A DNA stretch of 64,000 nt from Humibacter albus DSM 18994 (lineage in GTDB: Bacteria; Actinomycetota; Actinomycetes; Actinomycetales; Microbacteriaceae), in assembly GCF_000421825.1 (NCBI RefSeq), contig NZ_ATXT01000017.1:124001-188000 (forward strand), written 5' to 3'. The translations under genes and the position numbers were made by a program. Position 1 is the stretch's first letter. The number at the start of each line of letters is the position of its first letter. This document shows positions 50,182-59,755 of the stretch, one piece after another. Below the pieces are notes generated by a model, which saw only the letters and a program-made list of their open reading frames with translations, was not told the origin of the DNA and did no database searches.

Positions 50182-52995
50182 GTGGCCTCAGTTCTCGAAA
50201 GGGTGTTGCGTGTCGGCGAGGGCCGCACGCTCCGGCGGCTCGAGGCGTATGCCCGTGCCGTGAACGCGCTCGAGGAAGACTTCCAATCCCTCACCGACGA
50301 GGAGTTGCGCAACGAGACCGCAGAGCTGCGGGAGCGTTACAGCAACGGCGAGTCTCTCGACGATCTCCTGCCGGAGGCATTCGCCGCCGTGCGCGAGGCA
50401 TCCGTCCGCACGCTCGGCATGCGTCATTTCGACGTGCAGATCATGGGCGGCGCCGCTCTGCACCTCGGCAACATCGCCGAGATGAAGACCGGTGAGGGAA
50501 AGACGCTCGTGGCCACGACCGCGGCCTACCTGAACGCGATCGCCAGCCGCGGGGTGCACATCATCACCACCAACGACTACCTCGCCAGCTACCAGGGCGA
50601 GCTGATGGGCCGCGTCTTCCGCGCGCTCGGCATGACGACCGGCGTGATCCTCGCCGGCCAGACGCCCGACGAACGACGTGAGCAGTACCTCGCCGACATC
50701 ACCTATGGCACCAACAACGAGTTCGGGTTCGACTACCTGCGCGACAACATGGCGTGGCAGGCGTCCGACATGGTGCAGCGCGGGCACTTCTTCGCGATCG
50801 TCGACGAGGTGGACTCGATCCTCATCGACGAAGCGCGCACTCCGCTGATCATCTCGGGACCCTCCAGCGGCGAGGCGAACCGCTGGTTCACCGAGTTCGC
50901 CCGCCTTGCGACGCGGCTCGTGGCGGAGGTCGACTTCGAGGTCGACGAGAAGAAGCGCACGGTGGGCGTGCTCGAACCGGGCATCGAGAAGGTCGAGGAC
51001 TACCTCGGCATCGACAACCTCTACGAGTCGGCGAACACGCCGCTCATCTCGTTCCTGAACAATGCGATCAAGGCGAACGCTCTGTTCAAGCGCGACAAGG
51101 ACTACGTCGTGATGAACGACGAGGTGCTCATCGTCGACGAGCACACCGGTCGCATCCTGATGGGCCGTCGGTACAACGAGGGCATCCACCAGGCCATCGA
51201 GGCCAAGGAGGGTGTGCCGGTCAAGGCCGAGAACCAGACCCTCGCCACGGTCACGTTGCAGAACTACTTCCGCCTCTACAAGAAGCTCTCGGGCATGACG
51301 GGTACGGCCGAGACCGAAGCCGCCGAGTTCATGTCGACGTACAAGATCGGCGTGGTGCCGATCCCCACGAACAAGCCGATGATCCGCAAGGACATGCCGG
51401 ACCTCGTCTACAAGAACGAGGAGGCCAAGTTCGCCCAGGTGGCCCAAGACATCCAGGAGCGCAACAAGAAGGGCCAGCCCGTGCTCGTCGGCACGACGAG
51501 CGTGGAGAAGAGCGAGTATCTGTCGCGACTGCTCGCCAAGAAGGGCGTGCGGCACGAGGTGCTGAACGCGAAGAACCACGCGCGTGAGGCGGCGATCGTC
51601 GCGCAGGCGGGCCGTCTGGGCGCCGTCACCGTGGCCACGAACATGGCCGGTCGCGGTACCGACATCATGCTCGGTGGCAACGCGGAGTTCTTGGCCGTCG
51701 CCGAGATGAACGCGCGCGGCCTCAACCCGGTCGAGACCCCGGAAGAGTACGAGGCCGAGTGGGATGGCGTCTACGAGAACGTGAAGACGAAGGTCGACGA
51801 GGAGGCCAAGAAGGTCATCGACGTCGGCGGCCTCTACGTGCTCGGCACCGAGCGGCACGAGTCGCGCCGCATCGACAACCAGTTGCGTGGACGTTCCGGC
51901 CGCCAGGGAGACCCGGGCGAGAGCCGGTTCTACCTCTCGCTGACGGATGACCTGATGCGTCTGTTCAACGCGGGCGCGGCCGAGAGCCTGATGGGGCGCA
52001 GCAACGTTCCCGACGACCTGGCGATCGAGTCGAAGGTGGTGAGCCGCGCCATCCGTTCGGCTCAGTCGCAGGTCGAGGCGCGCAACGCCGAGATCCGCAA
52101 GAACGTGCTCAAGTACGACGACGTTCTCAACCGCCAGCGCGAGGCGATCTACGACGACCGCCGGCGCATCCTGGAGGGCGACGACCTGCACGAGCGCGTG
52201 CAGAAGTTCCTCGACGACGTCGTCTCCGAGGTCATCGACCAGCACACGGCCGAGACCAACCCCGATGACTGGGACTTCGACGCACTCTGGTCCGACCTGA
52301 AGGTGCTGTACCCGGTCGACATCACCATCGACGAGGTCATCGCCGAGGTGGGGAACAAGGGGCGGGTCAACCGCGAGTACATCAAGCGCGAGGTGCTCTC
52401 CGACGCCAAGCTCGCCTACGAGCGTCGTGAGGAACAGCTCGGAACGCCGGCCATGCGCGAGCTGGAGCGTCGCGTCGTGCTCTCGGTCATCGATCGCCGC
52501 TGGCGCGATCACCTCTACGAGATGGACTATCTGAAGGACGGCATCGGCCTGCGTGCGATGGCGCAGCGCGACCCGCTCGTCGAGTACCAGCGCGAGGGTT
52601 ACTCGATGTACCAGCAGATGATGGGCGCCATTCGCGAGGAGTCCGTCGGGTTCCTGTTCAACCTCGAGGTCGAGGTGACCCAGGCGGCCGGCGAGATCAC
52701 CGAGGTCGAGGCGAAGGGGCTCGCGCCCGCCGCGGACGAGCAGCAGAGGCTCAGCTACTCCGCCCCGAGCGACGACGGCAGCGTCGAGGTGCGCAACCAG
52801 CGCGGGCAGGTCGAGCGCGCGGCGACGGAGCGCGCAGAGCGTGCGCGCCGTCGTCAGCTTGCGGCACAGGAAGACGAGCAGGCCGCGCGAGAGCAGCAGA
52901 CGGCCTCACGCGGCGCTTTCGGTCAGCGATCGGATGACGGCGCTGAGCCGATGAATCGTGCCGAGCGGCGTGCTCAGGAGCGCCGCCGCCGCTGA
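50182..52995 (+). CDS. secA: Preprotein translocase ATPase SecA
   Basis: Motor that pushes proteins through SecYEG. The 937-residue protein has all domains: Walker A in [18 protein letters not shown] near residue 105, [34 protein letters not shown] (Walker B and helicase motif), [34 protein letters not shown] and the [16 protein letters not shown] motif VI. After the helical scaffold ([25 protein letters not shown]) the tail is charged and ends in Arg-rich [11 protein letters not shown] rather than the zinc-binding SecB-type tail, as usual in actinobacterial SecA1. GTG 50182 follows TTGGAG. Confidence 0.97.
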   Translation: MASVLERVLRVGEGRTLRRLEAYARAVNALEEDFQSLTDEELRNETAELRERYSNGESLDDLLPEAFAAVREASVRTLGMRHFDVQIMGGAALHLGNIAEMKTGEGKTLVATTAAYLNAIASRGVHIITTNDYLASYQGELMGRVFRALGMTTGVILAGQTPDERREQYLADITYGTNNEFGFDYLRDNMAWQASDMVQRGHFFAIVDEVDSILIDEARTPLIISGPSSGEANRWFTEFARLATRLVAEVDFEVDEKKRTVGVLEPGIEKVEDYLGIDNLYESANTPLISFLNNAIKANALFKRDKDYVVMNDEVLIVDEHTGRILMGRRYNEGIHQAIEAKEGVPVKAENQTLATVTLQNYFRLYKKLSGMTGTAETEAAEFMSTYKIGVVPIPTNKPMIRKDMPDLVYKNEEAKFAQVAQDIQERNKKGQPVLVGTTSVEKSEYLSRLLAKKGVRHEVLNAKNHAREAAIVAQAGRLGAVTVATNMAGRGTDIMLGGNAEFLAVAEMNARGLNPVETPEEYEAEWDGVYENVKTKVDEEAKKVIDVGGLYVLGTERHESRRIDNQLRGRSGRQGDPGESRFYLSLTDDLMRLFNAGAAESLMGRSNVPDDLAIESKVVSRAIRSAQSQVEARNAEIRKNVLKYDDVLNRQREAIYDDRRRILEGDDLHERVQKFLDDVVSEVIDQHTAETNPDDWDFDALWSDLKVLYPVDITIDEVIAEVGNKGRVNREYIKREVLSDAKLAYERREEQLGTPAMRELERRVVLSVIDRRWRDHLYEMDYLKDGIGLRAMAQRDPLVEYQREGYSMYQQMMGAIREESVGFLFNLEVEVTQAAGEITEVEAKGLAPAADEQQRLSYSAPSDDGSVEVRNQRGQVERAATERAERARRRQLAAQEDEQAAREQQTASRGAFGQRSDDGAEPMNRAERRAQERRRR

Positions 52996-53005
52996 GAGGG
53001 TCGGA

Positions 53006-53485
53006 TCAGAGCACGCTGATGGCGGATGCCCGCCAGCGCCGGTCGAATCCCTCCAGCCGGATCGCCACCGCGCGCACCCTCGCCGGATTCCGCACGATGA
53101 CGGTCGCTTCGATCACGCCGTCGCGCGGCTCGCTGACATGCGTGCTCAGCACGCTGAGCGCGGGTCTGGCGGCCGCGACGCCCTTCACTCGTCTCGCTCG
53201 CTCCGCCAACACCGTGCGGTGAAGAAGCGACGTGAAGACGTCATCGGTCACCCAGCGGGTCAGCTGCTCGACGTCTCGTGCGCCCGCCAGCACCTCGAGG
53301 ATGCACCGAGCCAGGTTCGTGAGGAGAGGTTCCGGATCCGGCAGCTCCACCCGGCGCGCGGGCTGTGCCATGAAGAAGTCGTCGCCGTCGGCGTAGACCG
53401 CCGGAGCACGAGCATCTTCACGCACGGATCCGCCCCGTTCGGGCAGCGGTTCCTGAGGTGAAAGCGACGACGACAGCTGACTCAT
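53006..53485 (-). CDS. DUF6459-like (Rv3231c-type neighbourhood) conserved hypothetical protein
   Basis: A 159-residue soluble protein of unknown function found next to secA in many actinobacteria. The first 60 residues are Ser/Pro/Glu-rich. The folded part starts near LPDPEPLLTNLARCILEVLAGARD, continues with LTRWVTDDVFTSLLHRT (a helical surface), and ends in a beta-rich stretch VSEPRDGVIEATVIVRNPARVRAVAIRLEG. ATG 53485 is preceded by AGGGAG at 8 bases; the frame is open to 53560, but that part is not needed. It converges on secA with a gap of only 10 bp. Family naming is from memory and moderately sure. Confidence 0.72.
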   Translation of the reverse strand: MSQLSSSLSPQEPLPERGGSVREDARAPAVYADGDDFFMAQPARRVELPDPEPLLTNLARCILEVLAGARDVEQLTRWVTDDVFTSLLHRTVLAERARRVKGVAAARPALSVLSTHVSEPRDGVIEATVIVRNPARVRAVAIRLEGFDRRWRASAISVL

Positions 53486-53652
53486 CGGCTGGCTCCCTGC
53501 GGTCGGGTGCGGGGGAAGGCGAGACGCATGCCCCACCTTTGGGGGTGTTTGGCATGTCACTCAACCAGCGGTCAGACAGGAGAGTCCACGGCGTTCCTGC
53601 CCTGTTGACAACCCCCGGGGTCTGCGGCCCCAAGCCGGTATTCTGGCCGGTC

Positions 53653-54423
53653 ATGCGCTGGGACAACCTCTTCGACGATCTGGAGAGCCAACTCGAGCAC
53701 GAGCTGGGCGTCGAGGAGCTCGAGCTCCGCGTCGAAGAGGAGCGGCTGCGGCTCGGCAGACTCACGTTGCGCTCCCGGCTGCGCGCGGCATCCGGTGCCG
53801 ACGATCGCGGGCCCGCGTCAGCAGCGCGCCGACCCGCCGGCGAGGTCCGTCTCTGGCTCGTGGACGGCAGCGTCGTCTCGGTGCGGCCGACGACGTTCGG
53901 GCGCGACTGGCTGTCGGGCGAGCTCGTCGGCGCTGCGACGGCCACGAACGCCCAGGCACGCGCGAGCGGTGCGATGGACGGGAGCCGCGCGATGGACGAT
54001 ACGGCCCGCGCGATGGACGCAGGCGCCGCGATGCGCGCGAGTGTCAGGGGCGGGGCATCCACCGGCCTTGTGCGAGTGCGGGCGCTCGTGCCGCTGCACG
54101 CCATCGCCTCGGTGGCGCTCGACGAGGAGGCGCTTGCCGACAGCCTCGACGGCGAGGCGGAGCAGGATGCCGCACCCGGCCAGCCTTCCGCGCCGCGCCT
54201 GATCGATCGCCTCGGTTTCGCATTCGCACTGCGCGACCTGGCGCGACGCCGCGCCGCGGTTACGGTGACGACGGCGCTGGGCGTGCTGCACGGCACCATC
54301 GACCGCGTCGCGAAGGATCACTTCGATCTCGCGCTGCACGAGCCCGGTGTGCCGCGCCGGGACAGCAACGTGCGAGGAATAAGGCTCGTCCCGATGTCGG
54401 CCGTCGTTCTGGTGCGTGCGTGA
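53653..54423 (+). CDS. Conserved actinobacterial hypothetical protein with an AMD repeat insert
   Basis: A 256-residue protein of unknown function. It opens with MRWDNLFDDLESQLEHELGVE and a charged helix (ELRVEEERLRLGRLTLRSRL). A beta-type segment VRLWLVDGSVVSVRPTTFGRDWLSGEL follows. Residues 107-127 contain a 7-residue-spaced AMD repeat (AMDGSR, AMDDTAR, AMDAGA). The C-terminal half has LPLHAIASV-type LVPLHAIASVALDEEA and LGVLHGTIDRVAKDHFDLALHEPG, suggesting an Sm-like or PilZ-like barrel. TATTCT lies eight bases before ATG 53653. It is divergent from the DUF6459-like gene. Confidence 0.72.
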   Translation: MRWDNLFDDLESQLEHELGVEELELRVEEERLRLGRLTLRSRLRAASGADDRGPASAARRPAGEVRLWLVDGSVVSVRPTTFGRDWLSGELVGAATATNAQARASGAMDGSRAMDDTARAMDAGAAMRASVRGGASTGLVRVRALVPLHAIASVALDEEALADSLDGEAEQDAAPGQPSAPRLIDRLGFAFALRDLARRRAAVTVTTALGVLHGTIDRVAKDHFDLALHEPGVPRRDSNVRGIRLVPMSAVVLVRA

Positions 54424-54447
54424 CGAGCGATCCTGGCGCGCTGGAAT

Positions 54448-54513
54448 CCTGAGCGGTGAAGCTGACCCTGAGCGGTGATGCGATCCTGAGCGCGATCTGA
54501 CCCTGAGCGGTGA
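54448..54513. repeat. Short direct repeats CCTGAGCGGTGA in the 3' flank
   Basis: Perfect copies at 54448-54459, 54467-54478 and 54502-54513, with a degenerate copy at about 54485, each 17-19 bases apart, filling most of the gap before the HTH gene's end. Confidence 0.75.
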
Positions 54514-54536
54514 TCTGGCGGGGATCGAGCGGCGCT

Positions 54537-54830
54537 CTACCGGCCGTCTTCCGGCCACACGATGCGACCACCGGACAGCTCCGGGATCGCCGCCAGATCC
54601 GACTGCTCCCACAAGGCGCGACGCCGCGTCTCCTCGTACATGGCCGCGATGTAGGCCTCGAGCTCGACGCGTTCGATGCGCCAGGCTCCGGGGCGGCCGA
54701 CGCGGATCGCGGGAAGCTCGCCCGTCTCAATCAGGCCGACGACCTCGGAAGGCGCGACATTGAGCACTTCGGCGGCATCTGCCACCGTCAGGAAGCGCGT
54801 CACATCGTCCGGGCGGTCGGCGGCGGTCAT
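54537..54830 (-). CDS. Excisionase/BldC-type helix-turn-helix protein
   Basis: A 97-residue small DNA-binding protein. FLTVADAAEVLNVAPSEVVGLIETGELPAIRVGRPGAWRI near residues 13-50 is the MerR-like winged helix used by excisionase-family and BldC-type regulators. The C-terminal 45 residues are mostly helical (VELEAYIAAMYEETRRRALWEQ), perhaps for oligomerisation. ATG 54830 is the first start near a GGAG, though that site is only two bases away, so the start is unsure. Such genes commonly sit beside the secA-neighbour hypothetical in this group. The target is unknown. Confidence 0.82.
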   Translation of the reverse strand: MTAADRPDDVTRFLTVADAAEVLNVAPSEVVGLIETGELPAIRVGRPGAWRIERVELEAYIAAMYEETRRRALWEQSDLAAIPELSGGRIVWPEDGR

Positions 54831-55015
54831 GTCTCCGATTATGGCGGCACACCCGGGGGACAACCCGAGCATGTGGATAACTTTCCCACGACTTGCCCAG
54901 GATCGGCACCATGGGAGATCACGGCAGGTGCGCAGCAGACCCCGCAGCGCACGACAGCGCCGCACGACAGCGCAACATGACGGCAACGTCGCAGCACGAG
55001 GAGGAGCGATCGCGG

Positions 55016-55726
55016 ATGGCACAGTCGACGGATCAGAGGGCGCGAAGATTCTGGATCGATCCGAGATTCGTTCTCGGCGTCGCGCTCGTCGTGGCGTCGG
55101 TCGTCGGAGTCAGCGCGCTCCTGGCGGTGCAGAACCGGAGCGTTCGGGTCTACGCGGCCCGCAGCACTCTCGTCGCCGGCGACCTCGTGCGAGCGGCCGA
55201 CCTGCAACTCGTCAGCGTGCGCGTGCCCGCAACGTCCCACTACCTGGGCGAAGGCGCTCTCCCCGACGACGCGATCGTGGTGCGATCCGTGCCGAAGGGC
55301 GATCTGATCCCGCAGGCCGCTGTGACGGGGCAGACCGACGCGAATCTGACGAGTATCGTCGTCGCCTCCTCCGGACCGGTCGCCGGAGCGGTGGTGCCGG
55401 GGACGATGGCGGACGTCTGGTCGGCCGATGCCGCGGACGACGAGGACTACGTGCCCCCGGTGGTGCTGGTCTCCGGCGCCGTGGTCGTCTCGGTGGCCGA
55501 CGACGACTCCCTCGTGGCGGGCCGAGGATCGGTCTCCGTCGAACTGCGCGTACCCGCCGGACGCGTGGCATCCGTGCTGCAAGCGATGGCGGACGGCCGG
55601 TCGTTGTCGGTCGTCCCCTCCAGCGCCCGAGGCGACGAACCCTCCGACACGGACGGGCCCACGCCGACCCGCACCCCGACGCCCACCGCGCCGGCGAGTG
55701 AGCGACCGAAGGGGAGCCGCGGATGA
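55016..55726 (+). CDS. SAF-domain (CpaB/RcpC-like) membrane-anchored protein
   Basis: A 236-residue protein with a membrane segment near residues 18-38 (FVLGVALVVASVVGVSALLAV), then a SAF domain (VYAARSTLVAGDLVRAADLQLVSVRVP) and a beta-rich exterior part, ending in a Pro/Thr-rich tail (PTPTRTPTPTAPASERP). CpaB proteins are periplasmic or surface parts of Flp/Tad pilus machines. ATG 55016 has GGAGGAG at about nine bases. It overlaps the next gene by 4 bp (ATGA). No pilin, CpaF ATPase or TadB/C gene is nearby, so it belongs to a reduced or dispersed system. Confidence 0.82.
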   Translation: MAQSTDQRARRFWIDPRFVLGVALVVASVVGVSALLAVQNRSVRVYAARSTLVAGDLVRAADLQLVSVRVPATSHYLGEGALPDDAIVVRSVPKGDLIPQAAVTGQTDANLTSIVVASSGPVAGAVVPGTMADVWSADAADDEDYVPPVVLVSGAVVVSVADDDSLVAGRGSVSVELRVPAGRVASVLQAMADGRSLSVVPSSARGDEPSDTDGPTPTRTPTPTAPASERPKGSRG

Positions 55727-56970
55727 CCGTGCTCGGCCTGTGCCTCGATCGACGGTCTCAGGAGCGGTTCGTCGCCGAAGCCGCCGCGTCGGGCTACCTC
55801 GTCGGAGCCCGCGTCGCCACCGGCCGCGAGTTCCTCGCCGCCATGGACGCCGCACAGCTCGACGTCGCCGTCGTCTCGGCGAGCCGCGGTCGCCTGTCTG
55901 CCGACCTGGTGGCCGCCTGCGATCGCGGGGGAATCCGACTGGTCGTGCTCGCCGCGGGCGAGAGCGAACGCCGGCACGCGCTCGCACTCGGGGTCTACGA
56001 CGCTCTGGATGCCGCCAGCGACTGGGCGAGGATCGAGCCGTCCCTGCGCGGCGTGCGCGCCGTCCCCTCCCGGACCGGCGGTCCCATCGGAGCCGAGGAG
56101 CCGTCCCGCGTGATCGCCGTGTGGGGACCGGCGGGAGCGCCGGGACGCACGACGACGGCGATCACCATCGCCGCCGAACTCGCCGCGCTCGGGCACAGTG
56201 TCGTGCTCGCGGACGCCGACCCGTACGGCGGCGCGAGCGCACCGGCACTCGGCCTGCTCGACGAGGCGCCGGGATTCGCGGCGGCGTGCCGGCTGACGGC
56301 ATCCGGCTCGCTGACTCACGACGAGCTCGTTCGCGTCGCGCAGCGCTATGCGAGCCCACGCGGAGCGTTCTGGGTGCTGACCGGCATCGGGCGTGCGGCC
56401 CGCTGGCCCGAGCTGACCGCCGACCGGGTCGAGGGCGTGCTCGCGCAGTGCCGCACCTGGGCCGAGTACACGGTGGTCGATGTCGGGTTCAGCCTCGAGA
56501 CGGACGAGGAGATCACGAGCGACCTCTTCGCGCCGCGCCGCAACGCCGCGACGTTGACCGCGCTGCGCTCGGCGGATGACGTGATCGCGGTCGGCCTGGC
56601 CGACCCGGTGGGGCTGTCGCGGCTGTTGCGGGCCTACGGCGACCTCGTGGAGGCGGCGCCCGAGGCCAGACAACACGTGATCGTGAACCGGGTGCGAGCA
56701 TCCGCCGTCGGTGCCGACCCGTTCGGCCAGGTGGCGTCGACCCTGCAGAGGTTCGCCGGGGTGCAGGCGGCCGCCATGGTGCCCGACGATCCCGCCGGGT
56801 TCGATCTCGCCGTGCTGACCGGCAGAACCGTGCGGGATGCCGCACCGAAGTCGCCCGCGCGCGCTGCCGTGCGCCGTTTCGTGGAGCGCGAACTGGCGCC
56901 CATCGTTCCCACCGAGCACGGCCGGCGTCGGCACGCGGCGCGGCCGCGCCCGGTGAGCGAGCCCGCGTGA
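55723..56970 (+). CDS. TadZ/CpaE-like ParA-superfamily ATPase
   Basis: A 415-residue protein: an atypical receiver-like N-terminal domain (1-115, VLGLCLDRRSQERFVAEAAASGYLVG, lacking the phospho-acceptor pattern), then a MinD/ParA ATPase domain. Its P-loop, GPAGAPGRTTTA near residue 131, is a deviant Walker A without the usual Lys pair, and VVLADADPYGG provides the Walker A' Asp. VDVGFSLET and NRVRASAVGADPFGQV follow. TadZ proteins position pilus assembly at poles or septa. Translational coupling to the CpaB-like gene (4-bp overlap) supports a joint role in a surface apparatus. Confidence 0.83.
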   Translation: MTVLGLCLDRRSQERFVAEAAASGYLVGARVATGREFLAAMDAAQLDVAVVSASRGRLSADLVAACDRGGIRLVVLAAGESERRHALALGVYDALDAASDWARIEPSLRGVRAVPSRTGGPIGAEEPSRVIAVWGPAGAPGRTTTAITIAAELAALGHSVVLADADPYGGASAPALGLLDEAPGFAAACRLTASGSLTHDELVRVAQRYASPRGAFWVLTGIGRAARWPELTADRVEGVLAQCRTWAEYTVVDVGFSLETDEEITSDLFAPRRNAATLTALRSADDVIAVGLADPVGLSRLLRAYGDLVEAAPEARQHVIVNRVRASAVGADPFGQVASTLQRFAGVQAAAMVPDDPAGFDLAVLTGRTVRDAAPKSPARAAVRRFVERELAPIVPTEHGRRRHAARPRPVSEPA

Positions 56971-57120
56971 CCGAGGTGCGCTCACGGCACCACGGCGCGT
57001 CGCGCACGAGGCCGGTCACGCGCTGGGCCGGTCTCGCGTGCGAACCACCGATACGGAGCTGACCTGAGCGCGGGCTCCGCTTGGCGCTCGCCGGTGCACG
57101 GAGCAGTGGCGGCGCGCTCT

Positions 57121-57126
57121 TAGACT
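57121..57126 (+). promoter_or_regulatory. -10 element (TAGACT) for leaderless pdtaS
   Basis: TAGACT, six bases, ATG 57133. The 162-bp gap upstream shows nothing else. Confidence 0.55.
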
Positions 57127-57132
57127 GAAGCG

Positions 57133-58623
57133 ATGTCCACGCTCAGTGATCTCGTCGTCGCGCACGGCCGTTCGACCTCCGAAGATATCGAGTGGCTGCA
57201 CCTTCTGGTGGGCGATTGCCAGTTGCTGGCCGACCTCGCGTTCGCCGACATCGTGCTGTGGGTGCCCACCGACGACGGATTCATCGCCGTTGCGCATTCC
57301 CGGCCTTCGAGCGCGGCGACACTGTTCTACCGTGACTTCGTCGGGCAGCCGATCCGCGCGGAGTGGCGCGCACTGGCCACCGAGGCGTTCGACGCCGGGG
57401 CGATCGTGGACTCGCACGCACCCGATTGGTACGAAGAGATGCCGACTCGGGTACGGGCGGTCCCGGTGTTCCGACGAGTGTCGGCATCCAGTGCCGAGGT
57501 CGTCCCCACCCCGATCGCCGTGATCACCCGCCACACGAACCTGAGCGAGGCGCGCACGCCGAGCCGGCAGGAGCTCACGTTCAACGCGTGCGCCAACGAC
57601 CTCTTCGGCATGATCGCCACCGGTGACTTTCCCGATCTGGGTGCGCCGTCGGGGCCGCGCAGGGGAGCGCCGCGGGCATCCGACGGTCTTCTTCGCCTCG
57701 ACGTCGACGGCGTCACCACGTTCGCCAGCCCGAACGCGTTGTCTGCTTTCAATCGCATGGGCTTCTCCGAGGAGCTCGAGGGGGAGTCACTCGCCGAGGT
57801 GACGACGCGCCTGCTGATGGGCAACACGGTGGTCGACGAGTCGCTGCCGTTGGTGGTGACGGGCCGCGCACCCTGGCGCACCGATATCGAGGCGCGGGGG
57901 GTGACGGTGTCGCTGCGCACCATCCCGATCCGCACACACGGGGAGCGCACCGGGGCGATCGTGCTCTGTCGCGATGTCACGGAGATGCGCCACCAGGAGC
58001 AGGAACTCATCACGAAGGATGCCACGATCCGTGAGATCCACCATCGGGTGAAGAACAACCTCCAGACGGTGGCCTCGCTGCTGCGCATCCAGGCGCGGCG
58101 GACGCACTCCGAGGAGGCGCGGGAGGCGCTCGGACAGGCCATGCGACGCGTGGCCGCGATCGCGGTCGTGCACGACACGCTGTCGGAAGGGCTCGCGCAG
58201 ATCGTCGACTTCGATGACGTGTTCGACCGCGTTCTTCTGCTCGTCGCCGAGGTCGCGAGCACGCACAACACGACGGTGCACCCGAAGTCGAGCGGAAGCT
58301 TCGGCGAACTGCCGAGCGAATACGCGACGCCGCTCGCGCTGGCACTCACCGAGCTCGTCACGAACGCCGTGGAGCACGGGCTGGCGGGACGCTCGGGTGA
58401 GGTCGAGATCATCGCGGACCGCTCGCCGGACACCCTCACCGTCAAGGTGAAGGACAACGGCTCCGGTCTGCCGGAGGGCAAGGTCGGCGACGGGCTCGGC
58501 ACGCAGATCGTGCGCACGCTCATTCAGGGCGAGCTGAGCGGGACGATCGACTGGCACACGATGGTGGGCACCGGAACAGAGGTCACCATCGAGGTGCCGC
58601 TGCGCTACCTGCGCAAGGCCTGA
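57133..58623 (+). CDS. pdtaS: Cytosolic sensor histidine kinase PdtaS
   Basis: Soluble kinase that passes phosphate to the RNA-binding antiterminator PdtaR. The 496 residues have no membrane span. A GAF-type sensor domain comes first (about 5-150), then a PAS domain (about 185-285), then the HisKA_2 helix with EIHHRVKNNLQTVASLLRIQ, in which His304 is the probable phospho-acceptor, and an HATPase_c domain with ELVTNAVEHGL (N box), DNGSGLPEG and GLGTQIVRTL. A short Pro/Gly linker (PDLGAPSGPRRGAPRAS) separates GAF from PAS. It converges on whiB1, the same pairing as Rv3220c and Rv3219 in M. tuberculosis. Confidence 0.93.
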   Translation: MSTLSDLVVAHGRSTSEDIEWLHLLVGDCQLLADLAFADIVLWVPTDDGFIAVAHSRPSSAATLFYRDFVGQPIRAEWRALATEAFDAGAIVDSHAPDWYEEMPTRVRAVPVFRRVSASSAEVVPTPIAVITRHTNLSEARTPSRQELTFNACANDLFGMIATGDFPDLGAPSGPRRGAPRASDGLLRLDVDGVTTFASPNALSAFNRMGFSEELEGESLAEVTTRLLMGNTVVDESLPLVVTGRAPWRTDIEARGVTVSLRTIPIRTHGERTGAIVLCRDVTEMRHQEQELITKDATIREIHHRVKNNLQTVASLLRIQARRTHSEEAREALGQAMRRVAAIAVVHDTLSEGLAQIVDFDDVFDRVLLLVAEVASTHNTTVHPKSSGSFGELPSEYATPLALALTELVTNAVEHGLAGRSGEVEIIADRSPDTLTVKVKDNGSGLPEGKVGDGLGTQIVRTLIQGELSGTIDWHTMVGTGTEVTIEVPLRYLRKA

Positions 58624-58718
58624 CGAGGTCGGTCGACCACGGCGGCAGAGCGGGACTCCGGCGCGACAACCGGCGATTCACGTCGCAGTCACGGGTGACG
58701 GGGCGCCGAGGACGCCCA

Positions 58719-58730
58719 GGTTCGCGAACC
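58719..58730. repeat. 12-bp palindrome between pdtaS and whiB1
   Basis: GGTTCGCGAACC, a perfect dyad in the 129-bp gap of two convergent genes; it may contribute to termination. Confidence 0.4.
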
Positions 58731-58752
58731 GAAGCCCGGGGAGGGCGAAAGC

Positions 58753-59001
58753 TCAGGAAGCGCGGCGCGCGCGGGCCGCGCGGCGCTTGAGCGCGCGACG
58801 CTCATCTTCGGAAAGACCGCCCCACACGCCCGAGTCCTGGCCGGTCTCGAGGGCGTACTGCAGGCAGGCCTCGGTCACGGTGCACCGGGCGCAGACGGCC
58901 TTGGCCTTCTCGATCTGCTCGACAGCCGGTCCCGTGTTGCCCACCGGGAAAAAGAGTTCCGGGTCGGCTGTCAGGCAGGCGGCTTTGTCGCGCCAATCCA
59001 T
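58753..59001 (-). CDS. whiB1: WhiB1-type iron-sulfur transcription regulator
   Basis: An 82-residue [4Fe-4S] regulator, essential in mycobacteria and nitric-oxide sensitive. Cysteines at 9, 37, 40 and 46 have exactly the spacing and numbering of M. tuberculosis WhiB1. GVWGG and a basic tail (KRRAARARR) follow. ATG 59001 has AAGGAG six to eight bases upstream. The neighbouring pdtaS is convergent, as in mycobacteria. The 256-bp upstream gap contains a 17-bp palindrome that may be an operator. Confidence 0.95.
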   Translation of the reverse strand: MDWRDKAACLTADPELFFPVGNTGPAVEQIEKAKAVCARCTVTEACLQYALETGQDSGVWGGLSEDERRALKRRAARARRAS

Positions 59002-59114
59002 GAGGGTGCTCCTTCAGTTGCATGCGTCACACGACGCCGGGCGTGACCGAGTGGTCGGAATCGGGTAAGCGCCAAGTCTCGGAGCCCTGATCGGGGGAAT
59101 GGATGCCGGACGCA

Positions 59115-59131
59115 CAAGATCACGGATCTTG
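59115..59131. promoter_or_regulatory. Operator-like palindrome between whiB1 and the membrane-protein gene
   Basis: CAAGATC, ACG, GATCTTG: 7-bp perfect arms with a 3-bp centre, about 115 bases upstream of whiB1. Not a CRP consensus. The protein that binds it is unknown. Confidence 0.45.
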
Positions 59132-59257
59132 CTTTGCGTTGGACGTGAGTTCCTCAGAAACGGACACCTGCCCACCGCCCTGTGAGCGTCAAACTCGACC
59201 TGGAAATGCTCGCATACTGGTAGTGCCAAATCAAGAGTTTTCGAATGGGATAACGCT

Positions 59258-59737
59258 GTGAACACAGACCGGGAACAGTCGTCTGCGACGGACGGGAGCC
59301 GGCCGCAGGCATCCTTTCCGGCTCTCCTCGGATGCCTCGTCGCGCTTCTTGCACTCGAATCGCTGACGCTCGTGGGCCTCGTGGTGTGGCTGATCGTCGA
59401 GGCGGTGTCGTCGGCCGCGGCCGACACCGCGAGCGGCATCGCGCTGCTCGTGATCGCCGCGCTCTGCGCCGTGTGGGTGTGCCTGACGACCGCCGCGGCG
59501 GCACGACGTCGCTCGTGGATGCGCGGCTCCAGCATCACGTGGCACCTGCTCGTGCTGGCGGTCGCGATCGGGTGCTTCACCGGAGTCACCGCGGTGCCGC
59601 AGGCGGGCTGGGTGCTTCTGCTCGTCGCCGTGCTGGGCATCGGCCTGGTGCTGGTCCCCTCCGTCACGCGAGCGACTGCCGCCGACGTGCAGCCGGTGGG
59701 GACCGACGAGGAGTCGGCGAAGCAGCAGAGGCGCTGA
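59258..59737 (+). CDS. Small four-span membrane protein
   Basis: A 159-residue protein of unknown function with four hydrophobic spans: LLGCLVALLALESLTLVGLVVWLIVEAV near residues 25-52, IALLVIAALCAVWVCLTTAAA, ITWHLLVLAVAIGCFTGV, and WVLLLVAVLGIGLVLVPSV. Short polar ends include ESAKQQRR at the C-terminus. GTG 59258 is preceded by GGGA. It lies between divergent whiB1 and convergent bcp (18 bp away). No diagnostic motif was seen. Confidence 0.72.
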   Translation: MNTDREQSSATDGSRPQASFPALLGCLVALLALESLTLVGLVVWLIVEAVSSAAADTASGIALLVIAALCAVWVCLTTAAAARRRSWMRGSSITWHLLVLAVAIGCFTGVTAVPQAGWVLLLVAVLGIGLVLVPSVTRATAADVQPVGTDEESAKQQRR

Positions 59738-59755
59738 GCGGCGATACGGCGTTGT

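Noticed and set aside
53486-53560. Upstream extension of the DUF6459-like gene
   Set aside because: ATG 53485 has a good AGGAG-like site, and the extension adds only low-complexity residues.
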